Assembly (NCBI GenBank): GCA_014529385.2
Contig: CM043942.1
Span: forward strand, 19,543,991 to 19,607,990
Reading direction: 5' to 3'
Source: Adiantum capillus-veneris
Taxonomy: Eukaryota; Streptophyta; Polypodiopsida; Polypodiales; Pteridaceae
Length of the DNA stretch: 64,000 bases
The first letter of the stretch is position 1. The number at the start of each line of letters is the position of its first letter. Of the stretch, positions 10,736 to 22,315 are shown in pieces. The notes beneath the pieces were generated by a model, which did not search any database, was not told where the DNA came from, and saw only the letters and a list, made by a program, of their open reading frames with translations. Made by a program: the position numbers and the translations under genes.

Positions 10736-12120
10736 TGCTTATCGTCAGTGTGCTATCCCTGCTGGTACATTGAAATCTTTCACAATAGGCCTGACTGCAT
10801 ACATGAATTTGAAGAAAGGCCTTCCATCGCATCTAATGAAATCATGTCAGTGCTTCCTTGCCACGGCCATGTATAGAGAGGTCTTTGCTTTGCATGTTAC
10901 AGCTTCCTTGTCGTAGCCATGTTGGGTATATCCAACGATCAAGGTGCTCCAAGAGATATCCCTAAAAGGATGCCCATCAAGAACTTACGTGCTTTTTGGC
11001 ACCCCCCGACTAGCAATCTCATCATGAAGATTGAACAAGAGTATACAACCGCAAGAAGAAAATGGAAAGAGTGCAAGAAAGAGAAAGAGAGAGAAAGTTT
11101 GTTACCGTTTATCAAAGCATGTTTTCCTGGTTTTCAATTGGTACCGCTTCTAGTATGTTATGATTGCGACACCCCATTTTTTATCCATGTACCTCGGAAA
11201 AGAACCATAAGAAGGGTTAGCATTTATAGAAATTGATGATCCGGATTATTTGAATATGTTTACTTTTAGATATTGTTCCCTTTTTATGTTTGGAAGAAAA
11301 AAAGAAAACATGCAAGTCTCCTTGCATGAGGGAGTTTGCACAATCGTCCCCAATTTTTATAATACGAGGGAACATGCCATTCCCACGGCAGCGTGCAATT
11401 TGTAGTGTGTTCGTTTCACAGCGTTCTCAGTGATCAAGAGTAGAATGTGGTAGTTCTTACTCACCGCACATTCAGATATCTCGTGTTTGTAAATGTACAG
11501 GAGTTGTGTCCAAGCTTCTTTACACGTTGACTGCTATGAAACATAATAACATCAAGAAGGTCTCAAATTTAAGTAGAAAGCATGATATATTTTTTTAGCA
11601 GTTTTTGTGCTTTTTGAAGAACACCATATTTGGCATACATGTCGTCCCAAGAAATGCCAAGCACAACTTATTTTTTTAGTAGCCCGTGACTAACAATATC
11701 ATCGTAAATTTTGTTGCCCATATCACTGTCTTACATAGTGCCACATGAATTCAAAAGGAAAGTATAGGCAATTGCATATGGAGCAATGTCCTCACTTTGT
11801 ATCTGCTGAAAGTAGCCCAGGGCTTCCTGGCCCTACCACATTTGGCATACATGTCAACAAAGGCAATGCCAAGCATAAAGATTTTTTTGATAGTCCCTAA
11901 CGAACAGTATGATCGTAAGTTCTTTTGCCTATCTTAGCATCTTCAAAATTGCCACATGCCTTTTATATGCAAGCATAGGTGATTACATCAAGAGAAATGT
12001 CTTCGCTTTGCATGCTGGAAATAGCCAGCCAGAGCTTCTTGGCCCTGTCCTTGTTGGACATATCCCACAATCAATGCACTTGAAGAGACAACATTTTGAC
12101 AACCAACCAAAGCATATCCT

Positions 12121-12482
12121 GCAATCAATGCACTTGAAGAGACGACATTCCAAAAATCAAGGTAGTGCCACATGCCTTCAAGACAAAAGCATAGGTAATT
12201 GCATCTATGGAGATGCCCTCACTTTTCATTTGTTGAAAATAGCATAGGGCTTTTTCCCATCTCACCATCAATGCAATCTAAGAGAGAGACGCATGTAAAG
12301 GGCAATCAATACACTTGAAGAGACGACATTCCAAAAATCAAGGTAGTGCCACATGCCTTCAAGACAAAAGCATAGGTGATTGCATCTAGGGAGATGCCCT
12401 CACTTTTCATTTGTTGAAAATAGAATAGGGCTTTTTCCCATCTCACCATCAATGCAATCTAAGAGAGAGACGCATGTAAAGG
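12121..12482 (-). repeat. recent tandem duplication of about 181 bp in the PPR array
   Basis: 12121-12301 and 12302-12482 are almost identical, both ending in GAGAGAGACGCATGTAAAGG. This is the most recent visible expansion in the array. Confidence 0.9.
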
Positions 12483-14310
12483 GTGCTCATTACAAATAAG
12501 GATGCATAACTTTTCGAAGAACCCTAACTCCCTTGATCATTGGTACCAACTTCTCCATGCGAAATACGTAAGTCGGAGTTTGAGCTTGGATTTGTGTAAA
12601 CTTGTAACGATGTTGCGAGGAAAATTGGACGCCAAAAATCGCAGAGCAAGCAAGGATTTGGCTCTCATTTATATGCTTTCAAAATGAAATCATAGATGAT
12701 TACATTAGGAGAAACGTCCTTGCTTTACATATTGGAAACAACCCATGCCTTCAAGAAAAAATCATAGGTGATTACATATGGAGAGGTGCCCTCGCTTTGC
12801 ATCTCTTGAAAAGACTAGGGCTTTTGCCCATCTCAGCATCTTCGATATTGCCACATGCCTTCAAGATCCAAGCATAGATGATTGCATCTAGAGAGACGCG
12901 CTTGCTTCATATAAAGAGATGTGATCGCTTTGCATCAGCTAAAGTAGTCTAGAGCTTGCTGGCTCTGCCCTTGTTTGGCACCGTATCCCGCAATCAGTGC
13001 GTTCCAAGAGGCAAAATTCTGTACAAGAAGCTCCTCAAGAACTTTTTGTGCTTTCTCAAGTGCACCATATTTGGCATACATGTCGTCCTAGGCAATGCCA
13101 AGCACAACTTCTTTTTTCAGCAGTCCCTGATTAACAATATTATCGTGAATTTTGTTGCCCATATCATCGTCTTACATAGAGCCACATGACTTCAAGAGGC
13201 AAGTATAGATGATTGCATCTAGAGCGATGTCCTCGCTTTGCATATGGTGAAATCAGCGCAGCGCTTCTTGGCCCTGCCACATTTGGCATACATGTCGACC
13301 AAGGCAATGCCAAGCATAAAGATTTTTTCGACAGTCCCTAACTAACAGTATGATCGTAAGTTCTTTTGCCTATCGTAGCATCTTCCGAATTGCCACATGC
13401 ATTCAAGATGCAAGCATAGGTTTTACATCAGGAGAAATGTCCTTGCTTTGCATGTTGAAAACAGCCAGCCAGAGATTCTTGGCTTCGTCCTTCTGGGACA
13501 TATCCCGCAATCAATGCACTTGAAGAGACGACATTTTGACAGCCATCCAAAGCTTGTTGGCACTATCCTTGTTGGGTATATCCCTCAATAAATGCACTTA
13601 AGAGATGACATTTCGGACATCAAGGTAGTGCCACATGCCTCCAAGACGAAAGCAATGGTGATTCCATCTGGAGAGATGCCCTCACCTTGCATATGTTGAA
13701 AATAGCCCAAGACTTTTGCCCATCCTCATGCCTTCAAGATGCAAGCATAGGTGATTGCAACTAGAGACAGACCTTCCCTTCCCTTGCACTTGAAGAGACG
13801 ACATTTTGACAGCCATCCAAAGCTTGTTGGCACTGTCCTTATTGGGCATATCCTACAATAAATGCACTTGAGGAGATGACATTCCGGACATCAAGGTAGT
13901 GCCACATGCCTCCAAGATGAAAGCATTGGTGATTGCATCTGGAGAGATTCCCTCGCTTTGCATCTGTTGAAATCAACCCAGGGCTTTTGCCCATCTGCAT
14001 GCCTTCAAGATGCAACCATAGGTGATTGCAGTTAGAGATAGACCTTCCCTTCGCATCTGGTAAAAACACCCCAGAGCTTTCTTGCCACAACCTAGAGCTT
14101 TTTGGAGCTGCTCTTGTTGCGCACATTTCAAAATCATTGCATTCCAAGAGGCGACATTCTAAACAAGAAGCTCCTCAAGGACTTTTTGTGCTATCTCAAG
14201 TGCACCACATTTAGCATACATATCAGTGCCACGCACGACATCTTTTTTCTTTCGTAGAGACACATGCCTTCAAGATGCATGTGTAGGTGATTGCATATGG
14301 AGAGAGGCCT

Positions 14311-14835
14311 TCACTTCACATCTTCTGAAAACAACCCAGGGCTTCCTAGCCTTGCCAGATTTGGCATACATGTCGACCAAGGCAATGCCAAACATAAAGA
14401 TTTTTTTGACGGTCCTTGACTACCAGTATGATCGTAAGCTCTTTTGCCTATCCTAGCGTCTTTTGAATTGCTAGATGCCTTCAAGATGCAAGCATAGGTG
14501 ATGACATCAGGAGAAATGTCCTCGCTTTGCATGTTGGAAACAACCAGCCAAAGCTTCTTGGCAATGTCCATGTGGGCATATCCCACAATCAATGCACTTG
14601 AAGAGACGAAATTCCAAAGACCAGCCAAAGATTGTTGGCCTTGTCCCTGTTGAGAATATCCCACAATCAATGCACTTGAAGAGACGATAGTCCGGATATC
14701 AAGGCAGTGCCACATGCCTCCAATACAAAAGCATAGGTGATTGCATTTGGAGTGATGTCCTCGCTTTGCATCTATTGAAAACAGCCTAGGGCTTTTGTCC
14801 ATTTCAACATCTTCCAACTTGACGCATGCCTTCAA
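14311..14835 (-). pseudogene. PPR fragment, 174-codon open piece
   Basis: The frame includes two copies of the SSSALIVGY strand, a piece with SPDVITYACILKASSN, and an IGKRAYDH motif that matches the inter-repeat segment of this PPR type. Out-of-frame stretches between them show that indels have joined unrelated frames. No organelle-targeting peptide is present. Not functional as read. Confidence 0.75.
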
Positions 14836-15067
14836 GATGCAAGCATATGTGATTGCAATTAGAGACAGACCTTACATTCACATATGGTAAAAACACCCCA
14901 AATCTTTCTTGCAACAACCTAGAGCATTTTGGCGCTGCTCTTGTTGCACACATTTCAAAATCAATGCGTGCCAAGAGGCGACATTTTGGATAGGAAGCTT
15001 CTCAAGCGCTTTTTGTGCTTCTCAAGTGCACCACATTTAGCATACATATTGACAAAGACAGTGCCAA

Positions 15068-15667
15068 TCACGACCTCTTTCTTGTTGCGTAGAGCCACAT
15101 GCCTTCAAGATGCATGTGGAGATGATTGCATCTTGAGAGAGGCCTTTGCTTCGCATCTTCAAAAAAAGCCCAGGGCTTCGTGGTTCTGCGACATTTGACA
15201 TACATCTTGACCAAGGCAATTCCAAGCATGAAGAAATTTTTTGACAGTCCTTGACTAGCAGTATGATCGTAAGTTCTTTTGCCTATCCTAGCATCTTTCA
15301 AATTGCTAGATTCCTTAAAGCTGCAAGCATAGGTGATTACATCAGGAGAAATGCCCTCAATTTTCATGTTGGAAATAGCCAAAGCTTCTTGGCCTTGTCC
15401 ATGTTGGGAATATCTAGCAATCAATGCACTTGAAGAGATGACATTTTGACAGCCAGTCAAAGCTTGTTGGCGATGTCCTTGTTGGGCATATCCCACAATC
15501 AATGCACTTGAAGAGACAACATTCCGAAAATCAAGGTAGTACCATATGCCTCCAAGATGAAAGCATAGGTGATTGCATCTAGAGTGATGCCCTCGCTTTG
15601 TATCTGTTGAAAACAGCCTAGGGCTTTTGCCCATCTCAGCATTCTCCAAATCGCCGCATGCCTTCAA
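15068..15667 (-). pseudogene. PPR fragment, 199-codon open piece (longest in the array)
   Basis: Begins MKACGDLENAEMGK, then has two SSSALI.GYAQQG.. strands, SPDVITYACSFKESSN and a MYVKCRRTTKPW segment resembling the MYAKCG helix. Parts such as FSTDTKRGHHSRCNHLCFH are PPR codons read in the wrong frame. It follows the same unit order as 14311-14835, as expected for tandem copies. Confidence 0.75.
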
Positions 15668-16416
15668 GATGCAAGCATAGGTGATTGCATCTACAGAGAT
15701 GAGCTCACTTCATATAGAAAGATGTGCTCGCTTCACATCAGCTAAAAAGAGTCTAGAGCTTCCTTGCCCCGCCCTTGTTTGGCACATCCCGCAATCACTA
15801 CTTTTCAAGAGGTGACATTCCGTACAAGAAGCTTCTCAAGAATTTTTTGTGCTTTATGAAGAACACCATATTTGGCATACATCTCGTCCAAGGCAATGCC
15901 AAGCACAACTTCTTTCCTATAATGCACATGCTCAATTGAAAGCAAGCCTACTTGCTTCGAGCATGGGTTTGCATCTATAGAGATGCGCTTGCTTCATATA
16001 GAGAGATGTGCTCGCTTCGCATCAATCGGAAATAGCCTTAGAGCTTCCTTGCCCCACCGATGTTCGGCACAGCCAGGTAGAACTTCTTGGACCTGTCTCT
16101 GCTGGGCATATCCCGTAATTAGTGCGTTTAAAGAGGGGACATAAACATATGCACATGCTCAATTGAGAGCAGTACATGTAGCTAGAGCTTCTTGGCCCTG
16201 TCCATGTTGGGCATATCCCCGCAATCAATGCACTTGAAGAGACGTCATTCCCCAATCAGTGCGTTTCAAGAGGCGACATAAACATGCATACATGTTCAAT
16301 TGAGAGCAAGCCTACTTCAACCTGATTTAACAAGCTTGTCTCAGAACACAAGCCTACTTTGAACATCAAAAAGAGAATAGGTGGAATTAGAAACGTTTCA
16401 ACAACTCAAAAATACA

Positions 16417-16530
<114 letters not shown>

Positions 16531-16584
16531 GAACAACTCAGAAATACATACAAGAGAGAGAGACAGAGAGAGAGAGTCGACCCT

Positions 16585-16770
16585 GACGATGACATTGAGG
16601 AGCTGTTGATTGCGATGACCTACTGGACCTGCGACGACCTACTGGATGTGTTGCACCGAGGTGAGGAGTTGAAGAATTGCGATGACCTGCTGGAATAAAA
16701 AAGAAAGGCTTGCGACGACCTGTTGTTGCCAGATAAAAAAAGCCGATGACTTGCTGTTGTATTTAACGAA
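16585..16770 (+). repeat. degenerate GCGA(T/C)GACCT(A/G)CTGG repeat
   Basis: GCGATGACCTACTGG, GCGACGACCTACTGG, GCGATGACCTGCTGG, GCGACGACCTGTTG and CCGATGACTTGCTG occur at uneven spacing. In one frame they read CDDLLD/E. Probably an old minisatellite. Confidence 0.7.
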
Positions 16771-17815
16771 TCCCGGCGTTTCAAAAGTTGTGCCACGTGG
16801 GTTAATGAGAGGCCACGGATTTGAAAATGGCTCCTACGCTAACGAAGTAACCATTGCAATGCAGCTGATGAGAGAAACACTACACGTAGATAGCATTGCA
16901 CCAGTAGTGTGCATGTCATGCCCATATGTGACGTCAGCATGTGAGAGCATGTTGTGCAGGTCATGGCCATATACACGTTTATTGAAAGCACAACTGTGAG
17001 CTTTGTTGTTGAGTCCTCATCGAAGCAAGTTGGGGCATGAGTGTGTGAGTGGTTGAAGAGCGCGTAACGTTGGGTTCACAGTGGAAAGGCGAAAGATAAC
17101 CCCTAAAAGGCCATCTTCCGGGTGCAAAACGTGCATTATCCACTCTTCCACCATCTAAATGTTAACAGTGGGAGGGTGGAAGAGAGAATGGGTGTTGTCT
17201 TTTGCCACACAATGTGAACTTAGGTGATGGGTGGAAGAAACAGCAGAAGACAAAAAGATGGATTTTTATTAATTAGACAAGAAGGCATACAAAATAAAAA
17301 GGTATTGCCAACATGGCATTTTTAGCATACGTGGAGGGTGGAAGAGAAGATGGGCGGGCGGGGCGGATGAGTAGAGATCCTAGTTGGCATATGGGAATGC
17401 AATAAAGTTTGGGAGCCGATTTCAGTAGGGCTCTTGGGGAAGGCACTATGAATGGAAAATTCCTTCTACATGTGTGTGCCCAACTTATGGCTAAGCCACT
17501 TTGGGCAATCCCAATGCCTCTCCATATAAACTCACCTTAATGTTTTCTTAATGTTATCCTATTTAATAATAAGAAAATAAGTGATAGAAAGGTAGTTAGT
17601 ATAGAGAGTACCATGATAGCTATAGAGCGGGGGATGGATAAGGAATGTTCATGGAAGAGATGTGCAAGAGTGTCGGGAGTGGCATAATTACAAAAGGTCG
17701 ATTAATTAGTTTGTGAAAATGTTTAAAATAAGATATTTAATGTGGGTACTTAGTTTGACAAAAAGCACAATTATGTATCTCAAATTCATGCCAGGGGAAA
17801 AAATGGTTTCCTCTC
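16771..17815. other. no gene recognised
   Basis: Contains two related GGTGGAAGAGA-type stretches (about 17165 and 17335) and otherwise nothing I can assign. Confidence 0.5.
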
Positions 17816-17819
17816 TTTA

Positions 17820-17990
17820 AATGCGGTGACATTTTCTTTTGCCTTGAAAGCTTGCGTTGCTATACGAGCCGTTGACCAGGGAAAGACAATTCACGATGAA
17901 ATCGTTAGGCAAGGATTATTGTAAGATGATCTCGTACTCGAAAATGCACTTGTGGACATGTATACCAAGTACGGTGATCTTAAAAATGTT
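17820..17990 (+). pseudogene. PPR gene fragment, plus strand
   Basis: One frame reads a PPR segment: NAVTFSFALKACVAIRAVDQGK, then TIHDEIVRQGLL, a stop (TAA), DDLVLENALVDMYTKYGDLKN. This is better conserved than the array at 10.9-16.3 kb and lies on the opposite strand. Similarity stops just before the copia LTR at 18010, which suggests that the gene was broken by that insertion. Confidence 0.8.
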
Positions 17991-18009
17991 ACCATATATG
18001 TGGCAGTGA

Positions 18010-18208
18010 TGTGTGTGAACACACTTAGGACCGTCAGGGGCACTTTTTCTCTCCTAGGAGGTTTTGCCCCGTTGTGCATTGTATATTCGCCCGTCACTCT
18101 AGAGCTAACTTATCTTTCTATTTGTGCACTACACATTACACGCTCTGTTGTGTTCCTTGAGCTTCATCATCTTCTCCACATTGTGTGTGCATCCTTGCAA
18201 CCCTAACA
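18010..18208 (+). repeat. 5' LTR of an outer copia element (copia-2)
   Basis: The 199-bp segment starts TGTGTGTGAACACAC, ends CCCTAACA and is followed two bases later by a perfect tRNA-Met primer site. No 3' LTR was found in the window. The start is inferred from the TG and from where PPR similarity stops. Confidence 0.6.
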
Positions 18209-18210
18209 AT

Positions 18211-18222
18211 TGGTATCAGAGC
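18211..18222 (+). other. primer binding site, initiator tRNA-Met (copia-2)
   Basis: TGGTATCAGAGC matches the common plant LTR primer site complementary to the 3' end of initiator tRNA-Met. Confidence 0.85.
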
Positions 18223-18674
18223 AGGTTGCGTCCTCCCGTGCATAGTTGCCAGTGTCTCCAACACCCCCCACTCTCCAAATTGGGTGAGCTCTGGGTGAAC
18301 ATCATTTTGGGCATAATCGCCATCATTCCCTTGCTTACTTTCTTTGAATTGGGTGAGCTTTGGTGAGCCTCCATTTCCACTACATGCAATACATCAAAAT
18401 CAATTTCGTGCTTTTGTGTAGAAATTCTGTCAGTGGAATTTTTTGCAAAACAGGCCCCTTTTAGTCCCCTTTGGGTTGTGCTACATAGCACATGTTAGTC
18501 CTACTCTGTTTTTCCACATTAAGTGTAGTCACTCACCATAGCTGACAACAACACAAATTTTTGTTGCTACAGAGGATGAATTGGATGTGGGCTTACATGA
18601 TGATGCATGTTCTTCTGTTAAGGGAATTTGGAATGTTTTACAAAGCATAGATGTGCAATATAGGCTTTCTTGAG
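18223..18674 (+). other. copia-2 leader and possible gag start
   Basis: Untranslated leader DNA after the primer site. Around 18540 the string ATAGCTGACAACAAC could be a decayed gag start (MADNN type). A 40-codon stop-free frame follows to 18674, where the inverted LTR begins. The gag assignment is tentative. Confidence 0.35.
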
Positions 18675-18740
18675 TGTAATGGAATTGGCCTATTAACTTG
18701 AGAGTAGCGGAAATTAAAGAGAGTACTGTTGAGAAATTAC
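18675..18740 (-). repeat. inverted 1.6-kb-family LTR, distal end (split by copia-1)
   Basis: Reverse complement of the last part of the LTR at 2434-4041: GCTACTCTCAA, AGGCCAATTCCATTACA. The rest of this copy continues at 30481 on the other side of the copia element. Confidence 0.75.
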
Positions 18741-18955
18741 TCTTGGGGTGGTAAAGCCCAATGTGCTACGCCTAAGTGTTGGGCGGTCGGAGACTAACCG
18801 AGAACTAACACTGACCATTCATTCTACATAAAAGAATAAGGACTCATAATCCTAACACTATTGTGTTTGGAGTGCACCCAAACCTGTGTCTCATCTCTTC
18901 TCCTCTCTTCTCCATTACTGCACACACACACACACGCTCTCGCATGCGCACTTCA
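18741..18955 (+). repeat. copia-1 5' LTR
   Basis: Aligns over its length with 30270-30475. It begins TCTTGGGGTGG where the 3' copy has TGTTGGGGTGG, so the terminal TG is mutated. It ends GCGCACTTCA. It contains an extra TCTTCTCC block and a longer AC run than the 3' LTR. Confidence 0.9.
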
Positions 18956-18957
18956 AC

Positions 18958-18969
18958 TGGTATCAGAGC
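18958..18969 (+). other. primer binding site, initiator tRNA-Met (copia-1)
   Basis: TGGTATCAGAGC two bases after the 5' LTR end. Confidence 0.9.
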
Positions 18970-19878
18970 TCAGGGATTGGGAGCACCATTGGAGCTCAGC
19001 AGGGAGGCAGACGGAGAAGCAGCAAAAACTGCAGCACATTTTTGCAGGTCTGTTTTGGCCTACCAAAACGTCTTCATTCAAGCCAATTCCCACTTCCATG
19101 GACCGGTTTTTTGTCCTCTTCAACTTTGCAGAAGAAAGTTTTCTCAAAATCTTCACCAATTTTGAGATACGTCACTCAGACTGCCTATAGAGGTAGTGAA
19201 GTACAAGCTGCAGATTTTTACAGGTCTGTTTTGACCTGTAAAAACAACTTATTTCATGTCCATTCCCACTATTCCCACCCATTTTCGCATGGTCTACAAC
19301 TTTGCAAAAGGAAGTTTCTGCAAATTTTGCACGGTTTGAGAGACATTCAGTTCAGACAGCAGGGTGGTCTACCTTCGTCGGTTCTTCTGCATACAGGTTT
19401 TTGTTGCAGACTCTTTTTGCAATCTCTGCACATGCATATTTGATGTAAGATCTTGAGGATCTGTTAAATCAGACAAACCGCCGCAGCGGTTACAGAAAAG
19501 GATTTCTGTGGTTGATGTAAGATCTTATGCGGTTTATGTATTGTGATGGAAATATGCAAAGCCTATTGTTGAGGGTCGTGGTAAGGTTTTCTTGAGCTGG
19601 GGGATTCTCAAATGTGGAGATCCTTTCGGTGATAGAGGTTTTGGAGCGAGCCCCCGACATCCCGATAGTTTCGACATCGACATAGGATGTATGTTTATGC
19701 GGTTATTGTAGTATTGGTGTGCATCTACTGACCCGCCATTGTTGGCATTGCTGTCCTCTTTATGCGCATGCGTTTGAAAGTGTTCAGTTGGTCAAAGACA
19801 CTCTTCTAGAGTTGGAGACATTGTCAGTGACAATTCTTTGAGATTCTTTTTTGCCGATTTCGCCACTTTTATTAGCGT
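18970..19878 (+). other. copia-1 leader, upstream part
   Basis: Non-coding leader between primer site and gag. It continues at 26929 beyond the nested gypsy element. Two similar blocks (19030-19180 and 19210-19350, both with CAGGTCTGTTTTG and TTTGCA..GAA) suggest an internal duplication. Confidence 0.6.
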
Positions 19879-20604
19879 TGATAGACCGCTTTTGGCGTGT
19901 ACAAAGTAGCGTTTATATGCATGGTCATATGTACAAAAAGATGTAAATACATGCATTTGGGAGCTTTGCAAAGTGGTTTCAAGTTCAAAAAAAGATGAAA
20001 CGTGTACACATTGTGAATAGTCAGGTTCGCGCGCTAGCAGTCGGACACATGTACATGCCCGTATAGGGTATCGGGGCCTCGGATATGGTTCTAGGTGGAT
20101 TATTTTTGCTCTAGAGAATGTGTTTGAGCTTTCTAGAATTTAAATAATGCAAGCGACAAGTATGGGTACTCTCATCCCACTCAAGAAGTTTGGGGCATGC
20201 AGTAACTGTCTATTTATGGTGCCTAATCTGCGGTGATGCGTGCACCGCCCTAGAAGTGGTCAAAAATAGAATGTGAGGATGTGGAAAAGTGTTTTGAGTA
20301 TCGAGGACCAAATGTACAAAATTTGGTTAATTTTGGAGTCTGTTTGGTGTTTTTCCCGCGAAAAATGCCCGCTGAGGGTCAAAACTGGGCCAAAAAGGGT
20401 CAAAAAATGGTCAAAAAAGGTGTGAAATGACTTAAAATTGCCACATCACTCACGGTGCCGTGATGGTCCAGGATGAGGGAGGACTTTGGAAGAGCAATAT
20501 GAGCACTTTCACCTCTCTGTGTGTGGAAGGGAGCAGGGTTCCTACAGGTGGTCTAGTGTAGTCCCGTTGCGTTCGCATCTTGTTTTCGAGTGTGTGGAGG
20601 AGTG
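19879..20604 (+). repeat. Tat-like element 5' LTR, 3'-truncated
   Basis: Starts TGATAGACCGC and matches 25712-26431 closely. Similarity stops at GGAGGAGTG (20604), after which gag codons begin directly. About 500 bp of LTR plus primer site are missing compared with the 3' LTR. Confidence 0.8.
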
Positions 20605-20605
20605 G

Positions 20606-21526
20606 TTTGAAGGTTTAGAGGAAGACAAAAAGCAAACATGGGAGCAGGTGAAGCTGGTAATTTTTGACAGGTTTGGAAAGAAACTAACCGCAACAGAAGC
20701 GACAACAAAATTGAGAGGTTTGCAACAAGATGTTCATGCTAACTTTAAAGAGTTTTTGCAACACTTCAAAGGAATTTGGGTTCAATTAGAGGCGGCATCC
20801 CAAGTACCTCCAGGGGATTTCTTTAAAGTGCGTCAGTTTATGGATTGTCTCCATCCAAGTGGGAGGGAGAAGGTCGATCAAGAGGAGCCTGCTACATTTG
20901 AAAGAGCTGTGGAAATTGCCGAAGCCAAGAGTAAGAAGATCAAGAGAAGGTGGGAGCAAGGCCTGACACATACTGAGCCAGTTGTGGTGCAACCAATGGT
21001 CCCTGTGACAACGGATGATAGAGTGCAGCGAGTGGTTCAAGGAAAAAATCCCATTATGGCCGGGGTTTTGCATGATCTTGCCGGTCAGTTGCAAGAATTA
21101 AGAATTAACATAATGAATAGGAACCAAACAGAGGAGCGGCCAGCTGGGAGAGGTAGGGGACGAAGGCTACAAGGCAGGTGCTACAATTGTGATGAAGAGG
21201 GTCACTATGCCCCTGATTGTCCTGAACCACCAAGAGAGAGAGGAGGGATATACCCCTTATATGGACGTGGTCGAGGGAGAATATAAGAAAATCATCAAGA
21301 GTGGGCACTAGAAGCACCACCGCCGCAACAACAACCGCAACCGTTGCCTGCAAATGGAGAAGGTAGGGCTATTAACATCATTACCCTTGAGCATCAAGAT
21401 GTGGATGTTTTGGCCAATAAGAGAGCTAGGCATGATAGGGAGAAAGAGACAGAAGAAGAGAGGGGAACAAGAGCGAGGAAAGGAAAGGCTAAGGTAGAAG
21501 ACAAGCCAGAGAGTAGCAAGAGGTGA
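20606..21526 (+). pseudogene. gag of the Tat-like element (5'-truncated)
   Basis: The recognisable capsid domain starts EEWFEGLEEDKKQTW and continues through IFDRFGKKLT and LQQDVHANFKEFLQ. A CCHC zinc knuckle, CYNCDEEGHYAPDC, lies at 21179-21220 in a Gly/Arg-rich stretch. Gag packages the element RNA. The open frame extends upstream to 20486, but that part is LTR DNA and not gag. A TAA at 21284-21286 and a TGA at 21524-21526 interrupt one continuous frame and fit CAA and CGA codons changed by C-to-T. Confidence 0.8.
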
Positions 21527-21637
21527 CGAAGAAGGAAAATTGGTCCAAAGGACTACCTCCTTGGCCAAGGTGTTGAAGACTATGATATTGTAGACGAGAT
21601 ACGAAATCAAAAGGCAAATATATCTTTTGGTCAGTTA

Positions 21638-22294
21638 GTGGCTTTGAATGCTAAATTGAGGAGGCAGTGGACCAAGTGTGTGAGTACGTGGCTCCCTTCC
21701 AAGAAGGAAAAGCGTCAAAGCATGGTGTCATCTTTGAGGGTTGGTCACCCAGTGGATATGGTGCCAATATTTGAAGCTATGATGGTGTCATCTTTGAGGG
21801 TTGGTCACCCAGTGGATATGGTGCCAATATTTGAAGCTATGATGGGAAAGAAGACGGAAGTGCAAGCATATGTGGATGGTGGTGCCCAGGTGTGTGTCAT
21901 GACCGAGGCTATCATGAAGGAAGCAGGCGTCAAGATGTCAGTGAATGCTTCGATCCGTATGAGGATGGCCAACCACAAAAAGGCAAGGTGTCTTGGAATA
22001 GCTGAAGATGTGAAGATAAAAGTCTTGGGGATTGAGTGTTTGGTTGATTGCTACGTGATGCAAGCAGGTGAGAATGCGTATCCAATCATTTTAGGGAGGC
22101 CATGGCTTATAACCGTTGGTGCTAAGCAGGATTGGGGCACATGCTTGATCACCATCCCCGACAAAGAGAAAGGAAGGACCATTGTCTACAACATGAAGAC
22201 ACACGAGAGCCGTACACAGGCCCTAGTGGAGATGCAAGATACGGATTCGACAGAAACCACGTCATACGATAGTGATGCTTCGTCTACATCATGA
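21638..22294 (+). pseudogene. retropepsin-like protease of the Tat-like element
   Basis: The segment EVQAYVDGGAQVCVMTE carries the active-site Asp in a DGG rather than DTG/DSG context, and AYPIILGRPWL is the second conserved strand. The N-terminal part contains a perfect 20-residue in-frame tandem duplication (21722-21841). The protease would cut the gag-pol polyprotein. It lies in the same frame as gag and ends at a TGA (22292-22294) that fits a changed sense codon. Confidence 0.75.
21722..21841 (+). repeat. perfect 60-bp tandem duplication in pol
   Basis: Two adjacent identical 60-bp units (21722-21781, 21782-21841), each encoding 20 residues starting MVSSLRVGHP. Frame is kept. Identity implies a recent event. 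Confidence 0.98.
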
Positions 22295-22315
22295 GAAGAA
22301 AGTGTAGAGGAAGGC

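Larger units (their letters stand above)
10885..16290 (-). pseudogene. array of degenerate PPR gene fragments
   Basis: On the minus strand, pieces of plant pentatricopeptide repeats recur a dozen times: SSSALIVGYAQQGQGQEAL, SPDVITYACILKA, MYAKCG-like strings, and KACG..ENAEMGK. PPR proteins bind organellar RNA in mitochondria or plastids. Here frames shift every 50-150 bp, repeat order is scrambled and no start, DYW domain or continuous frame survives, so this is debris. The DNA-level motif CACTTGAAGAGACGACATT recurs at about 12066, 12124, 12305, 13514, 13788, 14592, 14659, 15498 and elsewhere. It probably arose by tandem duplication of one or a few PPR genes. Confidence 0.8.

Noticed and set aside
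20486-20605. N-terminal part of the 266-codon gag frame
   Set aside because: This DNA also occurs in the 3' LTR (to 26431), so it is LTR sequence joined to gag by a deletion.
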